A stretch of 64,000 bases of DNA from Sphingomonas carotinifaciens (GTDB taxonomy: Bacteria; Pseudomonadota; Alphaproteobacteria; Sphingomonadales; Sphingomonadaceae), in the NCBI RefSeq assembly GCF_009789535.1, contig NZ_WSUT01000005.1, positions 888,501 through 952,500 on the forward strand, given 5' to 3'. The notes under the pieces were generated by a model. That model searched no databases. It was given only the letters and a program-made list of their open reading frames with translations, and was not told the DNA's origin. A program made the translations under genes and the position numbers. Positions 1 through 8,269 of this stretch are shown in pieces (the first letter of the stretch is position 1; each line of letters begins with the position of its first letter).

Positions 1-1
1 G

Positions 2-517
2 GCGTTCAACGAGCGGGTGATCGCGCTCGGCTTCGGCGATGCGATCCCGGCCTTGCTGCCCGATCCGCCCACCACCTATCCCTATATCCGCAAAAGCCGA
101 CGGGGTGACTTCGGGGTCGGGTGCCGGATGGTGTGCGCGCCCGGCGAGGATGTGCCGATCGCCGACAGCTTCTGCCAGCATGCGGTGGCAGGCGCGGTGG
201 AATATGTGCTGCACCTGCTGCGCGTGGATGGGCGTATCCGGTATTCGCTGTGCTACGCCTATGACATGGGGGTGACGCTGGGGGTGCGCGGTGCGGAGCA
301 GCGAGCGCTGAGCACGGTGCCGGCCGATCCGGGCGCGGCCTATCCGGTGTGCGTGGCGATATTGGAGGCGCTGGGGTTCGAGGGGACGTGCTGCTTCAAC
401 TACAAGCTGGAGGATGGGCGGGTCCGCATCCTGGAGCTGAACCCGCGATTCGGTGGGTCGCTGGTGGGGGAGGTGAGCGCGTATCTGGAGGCGCTGCTGG
501 GGGCGATGCCGCGGTAG
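2..517 (+). CDS. ATP-grasp domain protein, C-terminal part (5' truncated by window edge)
   Basis: The reading frame is open from base 2, so the gene starts before the window; a GTG at 17 is only an internal codon. The visible 171 residues end with ILELNPRFGGSLVGEV, the C-terminal motif of ATP-grasp ligases in which the E and N ligate the Mg-ATP and the R contacts phosphate. ATP-grasp enzymes activate a carboxylate with ATP and join it to an amine or thiol. The substrate cannot be read from this fragment. No downstream gene is coupled to it; a repeat follows. The family call is good, any finer name would be a guess. Confidence 0.8.
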   Translation, partial: AFNERVIALGFGDAIPALLPDPPTTYPYIRKSRRGDFGVGCRMVCAPGEDVPIADSFCQHAVAGAVEYVLHLLRVDGRIRYSLCYAYDMGVTLGVRGAEQRALSTVPADPGAAYPVCVAILEALGFEGTCCFNYKLEDGRVRILELNPRFGGSLVGEVSAYLEALLGAMPR

Positions 518-611
518 GATAATGGGCGCTGCATCTGTCGGGATGCCCCTCTGGCCGCGCAGCGGCATCGAAAGCGATGGAAGGGACGTAACCCTTCCTG
601 CGCCACAACAT

Positions 612-778
612 CCTCCGCGTCTCCGCGTGAACCAATTCTTCTTCGCGGCTTCGCGGCTTCGCGTGAACCAACTATCGACCCGGATGCGGCCAGGCTTGGC
701 TGTGATTCACGCGAAGACGCGAAGACGCGAAGAGAAAAAGAAGATTGGTTCTCGCGGAGACGCGGAGACGCGGAGAGT
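612..778. repeat. Inverted repeat made of short tandem units, in a 376-base non-coding stretch (518-893)
   Basis: The left arm (about 612-669) carries CTCCGCGT twice, then GAACCAATTCTTCTTCGCG and GGCTTCGC units. The right arm (about 704-778) is its imperfect reverse complement: GCGAAGAC units, an A-rich centre with AAGATTGGTTC, then CGCGGAGA units. The spacer is about 34 bases. Each arm could form a long stem-loop in RNA or extrude in DNA. I see no gene in 518-893: the frames there are short and made of the repeat units. It may be a REP/MITE-like element or act as terminator between the ATP-grasp gene and the convergent hydrolase operon. Confidence 0.75.
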
Positions 779-893
779 TTGTGTGGGGGCGGGGGGTGGC
801 CGACCACAGATTATGGGCTTGGGTTTGGTGTGATGCTGCCGCTTTGCGGCGGGTATGGTCTTTGCGTGCAGAACACTCGGACGGCGCGGGGCG

Positions 894-1823
894 CTATTTT
901 TCGGATGTGTCCTGCGGGAAAGAGGGGGCCGGCAGCCAGTTGCGCAGGGCGTTCAGGACCGCGTCGGGCGCTTCCCAGGGGACGAAGTGGCCGGCGTCCA
1001 GTTTTACGACGGTGAGGTCGGGTACGACTTCGGGCAGGCCGTCGACCTGGCCGGGGAGCAGGGCCTTGTCCTTCATGCCCCAGATGACGAGCGTCGGCTG
1101 GCGGATCGGGGGGAAGGGCGCATCGATCCAGGCGGGGCGGGGCGGGTCTTCGCCGGGCGCGGGAACGAGGAAGCGGCTGGCGCGGTACCAGTTGAGCATC
1201 GCGGTCATCGCGCCGGGGCGGCTCCATTGTTCGAGATAGATCGCTTTTTCGGGGCCGAGCAGGTGGGCGGCGGCGTGCCGGGCCAGGCCGGTGGCGAAGA
1301 AGCGTTCGAGCGCGTTGCCGGTCCATCCCCCATCCAGCGCGGTTTCGCGGAAGCGGGTGATGTACTGGCTGGCGGCGCGCTGTTCGGGATCGTCGAGGAG
1401 CGCGCGCTGGAAGACATAAGGGTGCGGCGCGTTGAGGATGACGAGCCGTTCGACCCGATCGGGGGCGCGCAGTGCCGCCATCCAGGCGACGGCGCCGCCC
1501 CAGTCATGCCCGACGAGCGTGAAGCGATGGATACCGAGTGCATCGGCGAGCGCCAGCAGGTCGGCGACGATACGGTCGGCGGCATAGGCCTCCACCCCGT
1601 CGGGCTTGGACGAGCCGGCATAGCCGCGCTGGTCGGGCGCGATGACATGATGGTCGCGCGCGAGATCGGGGAGCAGGTGCCGCCAGGTGCGGTGCGATTC
1701 GGGAAAGCCATGGAGCAGGATGATCGGCGGGGCGGCGGGATCGCCCAGCATGACCGTGTCCAGCTCGACACCGGTGGCCAGTGCCACCCCGGTCAGCGGG
1801 AAGGGTGGCACCGGATCGTTCAT
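894..1823 (-). CDS. Alpha/beta hydrolase, epoxide-hydrolase-like
   Basis: A 309-residue cytosolic alpha/beta hydrolase. The oxyanion motif HGFPES is at 38-43, the nucleophile is Asp107 in GHDWGG, the likely acid is Asp252 (GMKDKA) and the catalytic base is His279 (DAGHF). An Asp nucleophile in G-H-D-W-G together with HGxP is the pattern of soluble epoxide hydrolases and haloalkane dehalogenases, which open the substrate through an ester intermediate; the substrate is unknown. The ATG at 1823 overlaps the stop of the pirin gene (ATGA), so this is the last gene of a GST-NUDIX-pirin-hydrolase operon. In-frame sequence upstream of this ATG is pirin-gene shadow. Confidence 0.88.
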   Translation of the reverse strand: MNDPVPPFPLTGVALATGVELDTVMLGDPAAPPIILLHGFPESHRTWRHLLPDLARDHHVIAPDQRGYAGSSKPDGVEAYAADRIVADLLALADALGIHRFTLVGHDWGGAVAWMAALRAPDRVERLVILNAPHPYVFQRALLDDPEQRAASQYITRFRETALDGGWTGNALERFFATGLARHAAAHLLGPEKAIYLEQWSRPGAMTAMLNWYRASRFLVPAPGEDPPRPAWIDAPFPPIRQPTLVIWGMKDKALLPGQVDGLPEVVPDLTVVKLDAGHFVPWEAPDAVLNALRNWLPAPSFPQDTSEK

Positions 1824-2719
1824 GGATAGCTGACCGTCTTGGGCGTGCCGGGGATTTCGATCCGTTCGGCATCGTCGTCGGGAATCAGGGGAAATTCGCC
1901 CGCGGTCCAGGCGCGGCGCGCCTCCGCGATGCGGTCGCGGCGCGAGGACACGAAATTCCACCAGACATGGCGCGGCGTGGCAAAGGCATCGCCGCCGCAC
2001 AGCATCGCACGACCGCCGCTGCGCGAGGTGAGGGTGGCGGCAAGGCCGGGGCGCAGCACGTAGAGGCGTTGCGGCTCCAGCGCCATGCCCTCCAGCTCCG
2101 CGCTACCCTCCGCCAGGTAGAGCGCGCGTTCGTCCGCCGCGGCGTCGATCGGCACGGAGGCGCCGGGATCGAGCGATATGTCGGCATAGATGGTGCCCGC
2201 ATAGGTGGTGGTGGGCGCACGCTGGCCCCACAATTCCCCCATGATGATCCGGGCGCGGGCGCCGTGCGCCTCGATCGTCGGCAGGGCGGCGGCGGTGACG
2301 TGTTCGAAGGCGGGGTCCATCTCCTCCCGGTCCTCCGGCATGGCGAGCCAGGTCTGGATGCCGGACAGCAGCGCGCCGCCGGCGCGGTCGGCAAAGGGGG
2401 AGCGTTCGGAATGGACGATGCCGTGCCCCGCGGTCATCAAATTGACCGCGCCGGGCTCGATCGTCGCCAGCGTGCCGAGCGAATCGCGGTGGTCAAGCGC
2501 GCCGTCGAACAGATAGGTGACGGTGGACAGGTTGATGTGCGGATGCGGGCGCACGTCGATGCCGCCGCCGACGGCGAGCTGCGCCGGCCCCATCTGGTCG
2601 AAGAACAGGAACGGCCCGACCATGGTGCGTTCCTTCGCCGGCAGGGTGCGATGCACCTTGAACCCGCCGAGATCGTGCGTGACGGGCAGAATGGTCTGAA
2701 GGATGACGTCATCAAGCAT
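1820..2719 (-). CDS. Pirin family protein
   Basis: A 299-residue bicupin of the pirin family. The N-terminal cupin shows the metal site of the family: His59 and His61 in RPHPH, His103 and Glu105 in GHGIVHSE. Pirins bind Fe(II); some bacterial members have quercetin dioxygenase activity or modulate metabolic enzymes. The start MLDDVIL at 2719 was chosen because it overlaps the end of the NUDIX gene by 8 bases; longer frames run into that gene. The role in this operon, alongside a GST and a hydrolase, is plausibly oxidative or xenobiotic metabolism, which is inference. Confidence 0.9.
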   Translation of the reverse strand: MLDDVILQTILPVTHDLGGFKVHRTLPAKERTMVGPFLFFDQMGPAQLAVGGGIDVRPHPHINLSTVTYLFDGALDHRDSLGTLATIEPGAVNLMTAGHGIVHSERSPFADRAGGALLSGIQTWLAMPEDREEMDPAFEHVTAAALPTIEAHGARARIIMGELWGQRAPTTTYAGTIYADISLDPGASVPIDAAADERALYLAEGSAELEGMALEPQRLYVLRPGLAATLTSRSGGRAMLCGGDAFATPRHVWWNFVSSRRDRIAEARRAWTAGEFPLIPDDDAERIEIPGTPKTVSYP

Positions 2720-3176
2720 CGTGCGGTCCCGAACTGTCGGTCGCATCCAGCATGGCGACCAGATCGGCGGGGTAGATCGGCTCTGCCCAGCGATCAATCT
2801 CGGCGCGTTCGAACCACCGCCATTCGCGCATCACCTGGCGTTCCAGATCGGTGTGGCCGGCCGGATCGACCACGCACGTATCGATGTCGATGCGGAAATA
2901 TCGTTCGTCGGCAAGCACCTGCACACCCTGCAGGGTCAGGAACTCCACCTCTCGCCGGGCGACCTGGGGGCCGCAATCGATGGCCAGTCCCACCTCCTCG
3001 GCCAGCTCGCGCGCCGCCGCCTGTTCATAGCTTTCGCCCGGATCGACCGCGCCGCCCGGCGTCACCCAGAAGGGCGGGCGATCGGGCGGGGTGAAGCGGA
3101 ACAGCAGCACGCGGTTGCAGCCATCGACCAGCAGGATGCGCGCGGCGGGACGCGTGGCGAGCGAGGCTGCACTCAT
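2712..3176 (-). CDS. NUDIX hydrolase
   Basis: A 154-residue NUDIX protein with a perfect Nudix box: GAVDPGE, seven residues, then RELAEEVGL, fitting GX5EX7REUXEEXGU. The box binds the divalent metal needed to cleave nucleoside diphosphates linked to another moiety. The rest is one compact NUDIX fold with no extra domain, so the substrate cannot be assigned. The ATG at 3176 overlaps the stop of the upstream GST gene (ATGA), indicating translational coupling. Confidence 0.93.
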   Translation of the reverse strand: MSAASLATRPAARILLVDGCNRVLLFRFTPPDRPPFWVTPGGAVDPGESYEQAAARELAEEVGLAIDCGPQVARREVEFLTLQGVQVLADERYFRIDIDTCVVDPAGHTDLERQVMREWRWFERAEIDRWAEPIYPADLVAMLDATDSSGPHDA

Positions 3177-3880
3177 GCCGCGTCGAGTTCGGGATAGTGG
3201 CGGAAAATGCCCTCGGTCGAGAAGGGCAGGCGGCGGTCGCTGGCGAGATAGCGGCGGATGCCGGGCAGGTTCGCCACCCGGTCGCGCAAGGTGACGAGGC
3301 CGGGCAGATCGGGCTCCAGCGTCGCCATCCGCCTGGGGAACATGTAGCGCAGACCCTCGACCAGCTGGAACAGCGAGGTGTCCGCATAGGTCCAGCGGTC
3401 ACCGACCAGCCATTCACCGCGGGTGGCCTTCGTCGCGTCCTCGAAATAGGACAGGAACTTGGGCATGCGCTGCTCGCGGAACTGGGTCGCGGTGCGCGCC
3501 GCCTCCGCCTTCTGGTCCTCATAATAGTCCATTATGCCGACCGGGTGGTGCACGTCGTGCACCTCGGCGACCATGTCGGCGATGGTGAGCTGCACCTGGT
3601 TGAGCCACATGCGATCGGCCATGCCGCTGGGGGCGAGATCGTGGCGTTCGCCCAGGAACATCAGAATGGCCGCGACCTGGCCGATCACCGTGGTCTCGCT
3701 TTGCAGAAAGGGCGGGGCGAAGGGGGCGCGGCCGTCCTTTGCCGCCATGACCTGCATCATCGCGTCGATGCCCTCGGTCCGGGCCGCATCCACATAGGGA
3801 ATCTCCGCAGCTTCGAGCGCCAGACGCACGAATTCGCCGCGGCCCTGAATGGAGGGCCAGTACCAGAGCTTATAAGGCAT
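3173..3880 (-). CDS. Glutathione S-transferase family protein
   Basis: A 235-residue protein with an N-terminal thioredoxin-like domain (YKLWYWPSIQGRGEF, the start of many GSTs), a VIGQVAAIL segment where GSTs bind the gamma-glutamyl group, and an all-alpha C-terminal domain with the conserved TYADTSLFQ segment that matches the helix N-cap of GSTs (usually S/T-x-x-D). The Tyr5/Tyr7 region may supply the catalytic hydroxyl. It is the second gene of a BolA-GST-NUDIX-pirin-hydrolase run and starts 3 bases after the BolA stop. GSTs conjugate or reduce electrophiles with glutathione in the cytosol. Confidence 0.9.
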   Translation of the reverse strand: MPYKLWYWPSIQGRGEFVRLALEAAEIPYVDAARTEGIDAMMQVMAAKDGRAPFAPPFLQSETTVIGQVAAILMFLGERHDLAPSGMADRMWLNQVQLTIADMVAEVHDVHHPVGIMDYYEDQKAEAARTATQFREQRMPKFLSYFEDATKATRGEWLVGDRWTYADTSLFQLVEGLRYMFPRRMATLEPDLPGLVTLRDRVANLPGIRRYLASDRRLPFSTEGIFRHYPELDAA

Positions 3881-3883
3881 GCA

Positions 3884-4177
3884 TCATTCTCCGGGTGCGC
3901 GGGCGCTGATCGCGAGCGCGTGGATCCTGTCTCTCAACAGATCGGCCAGCGCTTGGTTCACCAGACGCTGCCGCCCGACGCGGGAAACGCCTGAAAAAGC
4001 AGGTGCTTCGATGGTGACGCGGAAGTGGCTCTCGCCAGTGCCGTCGTCGCCGAGATGGCCGTGGTGCATCGCGCTTTCATTGGCCACCTCCAGACGGGTG
4101 GGGGCAAGCGCCGCGGTCAGGCGGGCGGCGATCTGGTCTGCGACGGGCAGGGCGGAGGCGGTGGCGGGGTCGGTCAT
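3884..4177 (-). CDS. BolA family protein
   Basis: A 97-residue BolA protein. The core ESAMHHGHLG... SHFRVTIEAPAF...SRVGRQRLVNQAL contains the HF-R-V and the R-x-R-H/L-V-N features of the family; BolA proteins pair with monothiol glutaredoxins to handle [2Fe-2S] clusters and in some bacteria regulate morphology. The start MTDPATAS at 4177 gives the normal BolA length; an in-frame extension upstream would run into the divergent J-domain gene leader. It is the first gene of the minus-strand operon down to 894; 38 bases separate it from the divergent gene, which must hold both promoters. Confidence 0.92.
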   Translation of the reverse strand: MTDPATASALPVADQIAARLTAALAPTRLEVANESAMHHGHLGDDGTGESHFRVTIEAPAFSGVSRVGRQRLVNQALADLLRDRIHALAISARAPGE

Positions 4178-4215
4178 CGTTCCTATATAGCCGCTTTTGT
4201 TGCAGCGGGGAGCCG

Positions 4216-4824
4216 GTGAGACGGACGGCGAAGGAGAGTGCGGCACGGCCGGGAGCGCGGTTCCATGGCCGGGTCGAGAACAGCGGCCGTGTTTGCGACG
4301 AGCCGGGATGCGCGGAAGCGGGCGAGTTTCGCGCGCCGCCGCTGGAAGGGCCGGGCGGACGCGACGGGCCGGGGCAGTTCCGCTGGTTCTGCCTGGAGCA
4401 TGTGCGCGCGTTCAACCAGCGCTACAATTACTTTAACGGGATGACCGCGGACGAGATCCATCAGGCACAGCGACCCTATGCCGGGTGGGAGCGCGAAACG
4501 CGCGCCTTTGCCAGCGCAGGGGGTGATCCGGGGCCGCGCTGGTCGGACTTTTCCGATCCGCTGGACGCGATCGCCGCGCGCTATCGCCGCACGCCCGCCG
4601 CCGAGCGGCAGGACGGCAAGCCGTTGTCGGGCCAGGATCGCGAAAGCCTGAAGACGCTGGGGCTGGCGGCGGATGCGGACCGGCATGCGCTGCGCAAGCG
4701 GTACAGCGAGCTGGTGCGCCGCTATCACCCCGATCGCAACGGCGGCGATCGCAGCCAGGAGCGCGAGTTGCAAAAGGTGATCGCGGCGTATCAGCAACTG
4801 CGACAGGCGCCCGCCTTTGCGTGA
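4216..4824 (+). CDS. DnaJ (J-domain) protein with N-terminal Cys/His segment
   Basis: A 202-residue protein with a C-terminal J domain: LKTLGLAADADRHALRKRYSELV then HPD at 171-173, the tripeptide that stimulates DnaK ATPase. No G/F region or standard zinc centre follows. The N-terminal half carries C27-x4-C32 and C59-x2-H62, a possible small zinc site. This architecture is common in alphaproteobacteria and is placed divergently from bolA. The GTG at 4216 is the start; GGGG lies a few bases upstream. Its client is unknown. It converges on the SRPBCC gene, with 3 bases between stops. Confidence 0.88.
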   Translation: MRRTAKESAARPGARFHGRVENSGRVCDEPGCAEAGEFRAPPLEGPGGRDGPGQFRWFCLEHVRAFNQRYNYFNGMTADEIHQAQRPYAGWERETRAFASAGGDPGPRWSDFSDPLDAIAARYRRTPAAERQDGKPLSGQDRESLKTLGLAADADRHALRKRYSELVRRYHPDRNGGDRSQERELQKVIAAYQQLRQAPAFA

Positions 4825-4827
4825 GGA

Positions 4828-5292
4828 TCAGTGCCGGACGGTGAGGCGCCGGGCGACGGCTGCCAACTGGTCGGTGGCGGTGTTCCAGCCGGTGTCGAAG
4901 CCCATTGCGATATGCTGGTCGCGGGCAATCGCGGTCCAGTGACGGGCGGTGGCGGTGTAGCGCGTGCCGCCGCCCTCCGGCGCGAAGGCGTCGATGCGCA
5001 CCAGAAAGGGCTGGCGCGGCGCCCAGCCGGCGGCGAACGCATCGGTGGCGACGATGCGCCGTTGCGGCAGCACCTCCAGAAAGACGCCCTCGACCGGCAT
5101 CGCCTCCCCATCGGGACCGTGGAAGATCATCGAGGAATGCCCGCCGGGGCGCAGGTCGCGCTCGACGATCTCGGCGCGCCAGGGTTCGGGGCAGTACCAT
5201 TCGGCGGTATGATCGACCCAGGCGCGCCACACCGCCTCCAGGGGCGCATCGATCAGGCGGGTGATCGACAGGTCGAAGCTTTCGTCGGTCAT
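4828..5292 (-). CDS. SRPBCC / AHSA1-like (START-type) protein
   Basis: A 154-residue protein of the Aha1-homologue (AHSA1) group of the SRPBCC fold: opening ITRLIDAPLEAVWRAWVD, middle VEGVFLEVLPQRRIVATDAF, and a C-terminal helix with GWNTATDQLAAVA. These are ligand-binding helix-grip proteins; the ligand is unknown. The start MTDESF at 5292 overlaps the stop of the VOC gene (ATGA). Together with the VOC and DUF1428 genes upstream it makes a three-gene operon whose members are all small ligand-binding folds, typical of uncharacterised stress or xenobiotic modules in soil bacteria. Confidence 0.9.
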   Translation of the reverse strand: MTDESFDLSITRLIDAPLEAVWRAWVDHTAEWYCPEPWRAEIVERDLRPGGHSSMIFHGPDGEAMPVEGVFLEVLPQRRIVATDAFAAGWAPRQPFLVRIDAFAPEGGGTRYTATARHWTAIARDQHIAMGFDTGWNTATDQLAAVARRLTVRH

Positions 5293-6050
5293 GGCCGTCG
5301 ATCGCCGACCAGGCCGAAGCGCACGCCCCAGGGGTCCTGCGCGACCAGCGAGAAGCTGCCGCCGGGAATCTCGTCCGGCCCCTGAAGCGGTTGCCCGCCC
5401 GTCGCGACGATGCGCGCCAGGGCGGCATCGATGTCGGGGACCAGCGTATAGAATTGCCATCCGGGCACGGTGCCGGGGACGGGGCCCATGACCGCCCCGA
5501 TGCAGGTCGGGCCGTCATGGATGAAGCGATAGTCGCCCAGTTCGCCCATCGGCATCGCCCCCTCCTGCCGCCAGCCGAATTGCTGCGCATAAAAGGTGAT
5601 GGCGGCGTCGTCATCGGGGGCGGTCAGCTCGTTCCAGACCATGTGGCCGGGCCGGGCATCGGTGCTGTTCTGGAACGCGGTGGAGTCGTCGGCCTCCGGA
5701 TCCATGACATAGAAGGGCGTGCCGTGCGGATCGGTGAGCAGCGCGATGCGCCCGGCCTGCGGGATCGTGGTGGCCGGCATCAGGCAGGCGCCGCCGCCGT
5801 CGACCGCGCGGGCGACCGCGGCATCGGCATCGTCCACCTGGACATAGCCGAACCATCGCCCGCCCGCTTCCATGACCGGCGGGCGGGCGAGCAGGCCACC
5901 CACCGCATCGCCGTCGGGAGCGTGGAAGATGCGATAGTCCATGCCGGGCACGCCGCCATCCGCGACGCGCCAGCCCATGACGTCGCCGTAAAAGGCCGCC
6001 GCGGCATCGACGTCGTCGGCGATCAGCTCGTACCAGATAAAGGCGCCCAT
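5289..6050 (-). CDS. VOC family protein (two glyoxalase/bleomycin-resistance domains)
   Basis: A 253-residue protein with two tandem VOC domains, each about 115 residues: the first opens FIWYELIADDVDAAAAFYGDV, the second MVWNELTAPDDDAAITFYAQQFGW. Each ends with a D/E-rich beta strand such as FYVMDPE or FGLVGD. VOC domains coordinate a metal and catalyse isomerisation, epimerisation or dioxygenation, or only bind drugs; the activity here is not predictable. The start MGAFIWYE at 6050 lies 4 bases after the DUF1428 stop. The stop overlaps the next start by ATGA. Confidence 0.9.
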   Translation of the reverse strand: MGAFIWYELIADDVDAAAAFYGDVMGWRVADGGVPGMDYRIFHAPDGDAVGGLLARPPVMEAGGRWFGYVQVDDADAAVARAVDGGGACLMPATTIPQAGRIALLTDPHGTPFYVMDPEADDSTAFQNSTDARPGHMVWNELTAPDDDAAITFYAQQFGWRQEGAMPMGELGDYRFIHDGPTCIGAVMGPVPGTVPGWQFYTLVPDIDAALARIVATGGQPLQGPDEIPGGSFSLVAQDPWGVRFGLVGDRRP

Positions 6051-6054
6051 GGTG

Positions 6055-6426
6055 TCAGCGATCCGCCTGGAAGATCGGCGCGAAGCCGGCATAGATCATG
6101 CGCCTGCCGTCAAAGGGCATGGGGCCATCCGGTTTCATGCGATCATCCGTCCGCATCCGCTCGCTCGCCGCATCGCAGGTGGCGCGGTCGGGCCAGACGA
6201 TCCAGGAGAACACCACCGTCTCGTCCTCCTCGGCCAGCACGGCGCGGCGGAAATCGGTGACCTCGCCATCGGTCACGTCCTCGCCCCATGCCTCCATGAT
6301 CGACAGCGCGCCATAGTCCCGGAACATCGGCCATGCGCTGGCCGCCATGTCGCGATACGCTTCCTTGTTCGCGGTGCCGACGGGGACCACGAATCCTTGC
6401 AGATACTGTCCGTTGACGCTCGTCAT
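6055..6426 (-). CDS. DUF1428 domain protein
   Basis: A 123-residue protein fitting DUF1428 (an alpha-beta-barrel dimeric fold): YLQGFVVPVGTANKEAYRDMA, FRDYGALSIMEAWGEDV and VVFSWIVWPDRATCDAAS are the usual segments, ending PFDGRRMIYAGFAPIF. Function is unknown in the family. The start MTSVNGQYL at 6426 was chosen because it matches the family start; upstream in-frame codons are low-complexity and lack a ribosome site. It leads the DUF1428-VOC-SRPBCC operon. The divergent cobS starts 221 bases away. Confidence 0.9.
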   Translation of the reverse strand: MTSVNGQYLQGFVVPVGTANKEAYRDMAASAWPMFRDYGALSIMEAWGEDVTDGEVTDFRRAVLAEEDETVVFSWIVWPDRATCDAASERMRTDDRMKPDGPMPFDGRRMIYAGFAPIFQADR

Positions 6427-6647
6427 CGTCGCGCTCCTTCGGCTTCGACTCAAAGGCGGCACGATGCTGCGCCCGGCGCCGCGAAAAAGCAACGTGGGGC
6501 ATGGGGATGCCCACAAGGGTGTAAGGCGGGCGGAAACAGCGGCGCGGCGGCGCGTTTGTTCACCTTCTTCGTGCCGCCGCCGATGCTGACGGTTGAGTCG
6601 GGACACGCGCCTGTCCTAGAGCGTTTGGTGCACTTCGTGAGGTTTTG

Positions 6648-7652
6648 ATGACGGACATTCCCAACACCCAGCCTGACAGTCGCGAGACGACGATCATGGA
6701 CGCGCCGGACAAGATGGTTCGCGTGCGCGACGTGTTCGGCGTGGACAGCGACATGGAAGTGCCGGCCTTTTCCGAGGCGGACGAGCGGGTGCCCGACCTC
6801 GACCCCGCCTATGTGTTCGATCCCGACACGACCATGGCGGTGCTGGCGGGCTTTGCCCACAATCGGCGGGTGATGGTGCAGGGCTATCACGGCACCGGCA
6901 AGTCGAGCCATATCGAGCAGGTGGCGGCGCGGCTGAACTGGCCGTGCATCCGCATCAACCTGGACGCCCATATCAGCCGCATCGACCTGATCGGTCGCGA
7001 CGCGATCGTGCTGAAGGACGGGCAGCAGGTGACCGAGTTCCGCGAGGGCCTGCTCCCCTGGGCGCTGCAGACGCCGACCGCGCTCGTGTTCGACGAATAT
7101 GACGCCGGGCGCCCCGACGTGATGTTCGTGATCCAGCGCGTGCTGGAGACCGAGGGCAAGCTGACGCTGCTCGACCAGAACCGCGTGATCCGGCCGAGCC
7201 GCTGGTTCCGCCTGTTCGCGACCGCCAACACGGTGGGGCTGGGCGACACCAGCGGCCTGTATCACGGCACGCAGCAGATCAACCAGGGCCAGATGGATCG
7301 CTGGAACATCGTGGTCACGCTGAACTACCTGCCCGCCGCCACCGAGGCGCAGATCGTGCTCGCCAAGTCGGGCGAATATGACAAGCCGGAAGGCAAGAAG
7401 ACCGTGGAGAACATGGTCCGCGTCGCGGACATGACGCGCAAGGGCTTCGTCAACGGCGATATCTCCACGGTGATGAGCCCGCGTACGGTGATCACCTGGG
7501 CGCAGAACGCGCTGATCTTCGGCGATGTCGGCTTCGCCTTCCGCCTGTCGTTCCTGAACAAGTGCGACGAGGCGGAGCGGTCGCTGGTGGCGGAATATTA
7601 CCAGCGCGTGTTCGGCAAGGACCTGCCCGAAAGCGTGGTCGGGCGGGCTTGA
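6648..7652 (+). CDS. cobS: Cobaltochelatase, CobS subunit (AAA+ ATPase)
   Basis: A 334-residue CobS. The AAA+ core has Walker [10 protein letters not shown] at 79-87 and Walker B ALVFDEYD at 145-152, with the sensor segment LFATANTVG. CobS and CobT form the ATP-driven chaperone ring that powers CobN to insert Co(II) into hydrogenobyrinic a,c-diamide in aerobic cobalamin synthesis. The ATG at 6648 is used; a TTG directly before it is in frame. The next gene starts 2 bases after the stop and is not cobT but a nucleotidyltransferase, which is unusual. CobN is encoded about 45 kb away in this window. Confidence 0.96.
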   Translation: MTDIPNTQPDSRETTIMDAPDKMVRVRDVFGVDSDMEVPAFSEADERVPDLDPAYVFDPDTTMAVLAGFAHNRRVMVQGYHGTGKSSHIEQVAARLNWPCIRINLDAHISRIDLIGRDAIVLKDGQQVTEFREGLLPWALQTPTALVFDEYDAGRPDVMFVIQRVLETEGKLTLLDQNRVIRPSRWFRLFATANTVGLGDTSGLYHGTQQINQGQMDRWNIVVTLNYLPAATEAQIVLAKSGEYDKPEGKKTVENMVRVADMTRKGFVNGDISTVMSPRTVITWAQNALIFGDVGFAFRLSFLNKCDEAERSLVAEYYQRVFGKDLPESVVGRA

Positions 7653-7653
7653 G

Positions 7654-7947
7654 ATGACAAGGGCGGAAGCTTTGGAACGGTTGCGCGCGCATCGTACGGA
7701 CCTACATGCAATGGGTATCGAACATGTGGCGATCTTCGGTTCCACCGCGCGGGGGGAAGCAGGGGCGCACTCCGACCTCGACCTAGCGGTGCGTCTGCGC
7801 TCCGATATCCGCCTGGGCTGGGATTACTTCACGCTGGATGAGCGCGTAGCGGCGTTGTTGGGCGTGGCTGTTGACATCGTGACGGAGCCGACCGACAGGC
7901 CGCGCCTCCAAGCGCAAATCGATCGCGACCGCGTCAATGCTTTTTGA
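7654..7947 (+). CDS. mntA: MntA-type minimal nucleotidyltransferase (antitoxin of HepT/MntA system)
   Basis: A 97-residue minimal nucleotidyltransferase. The signature G29-S30-x-A-R-G then S40-D41-L-D43 and a third acidic residue, Asp74 in VDIVTE, gives the three carboxylates of the polymerase-beta fold. MntA proteins neutralise partner HEPN toxins by adding AMP to a tyrosine. It overlaps the HEPN partner gene by 11 bases and follows cobS by 1 base, so it should be co-transcribed with cobS and cobT. Base use is visibly less GC-rich than in the neighbours, suggesting later arrival. Antitoxin role is inferred from the family. Confidence 0.88.
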   Translation: MTRAEALERLRAHRTDLHAMGIEHVAIFGSTARGEAGAHSDLDLAVRLRSDIRLGWDYFTLDERVAALLGVAVDIVTEPTDRPRLQAQIDRDRVNAF

Positions 7948-8269
7948 GCGAACCAGGTCGCGGCTGCACGACATGATCGAGGATGCCGATCGCATCGCGA
8001 CGTTCATCGACGGCATGAACCTCGTTGCGGACGAGCGTACGATCTTCGCGGTCGAGCGTCTGCTTCAGCGCATCACCGAAGCTGCCATTCAAATACCTTC
8101 GGACGAAGCGGGGTATCTGGGGCCGGACGTGCCGGTGGCGAAGATGCGTGCGTTCGGCAACCGCTTGCGTCATGAATATCGCGATGTCGCGCGCAACGTA
8201 ATCTTCGATCTGGCACGGATCGAAGTACCGCTGGTTCGTGCCGCAGCCGAACTTGCCCTGGAAAGCTGA
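7937..8269 (+). CDS. hepT: HepT-like HEPN protein (DUF86), putative toxin
   Basis: A 110-residue all-helical HEPN protein of the HepT/DUF86 type. The C-terminal motif reads [11 protein letters not shown], with His79 and Tyr81. The family RNase motif is R-x4-6-H-x-Y, and the tyrosine is the residue AMPylated by MntA; here the positions 5 and 7 before His79 are Gly74 and Ala72, while arginines sit at 71, 76 and 78, so the motif is out of register. The toxin may be a variant subfamily or inactive. It overlaps mntA by 11 bases and its stop overlaps the cobT start by one base. Confidence 0.82.
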   Translation: MLFERTRSRLHDMIEDADRIATFIDGMNLVADERTIFAVERLLQRITEAAIQIPSDEAGYLGPDVPVAKMRAFGNRLRHEYRDVARNVIFDLARIEVPLVRAAAELALES

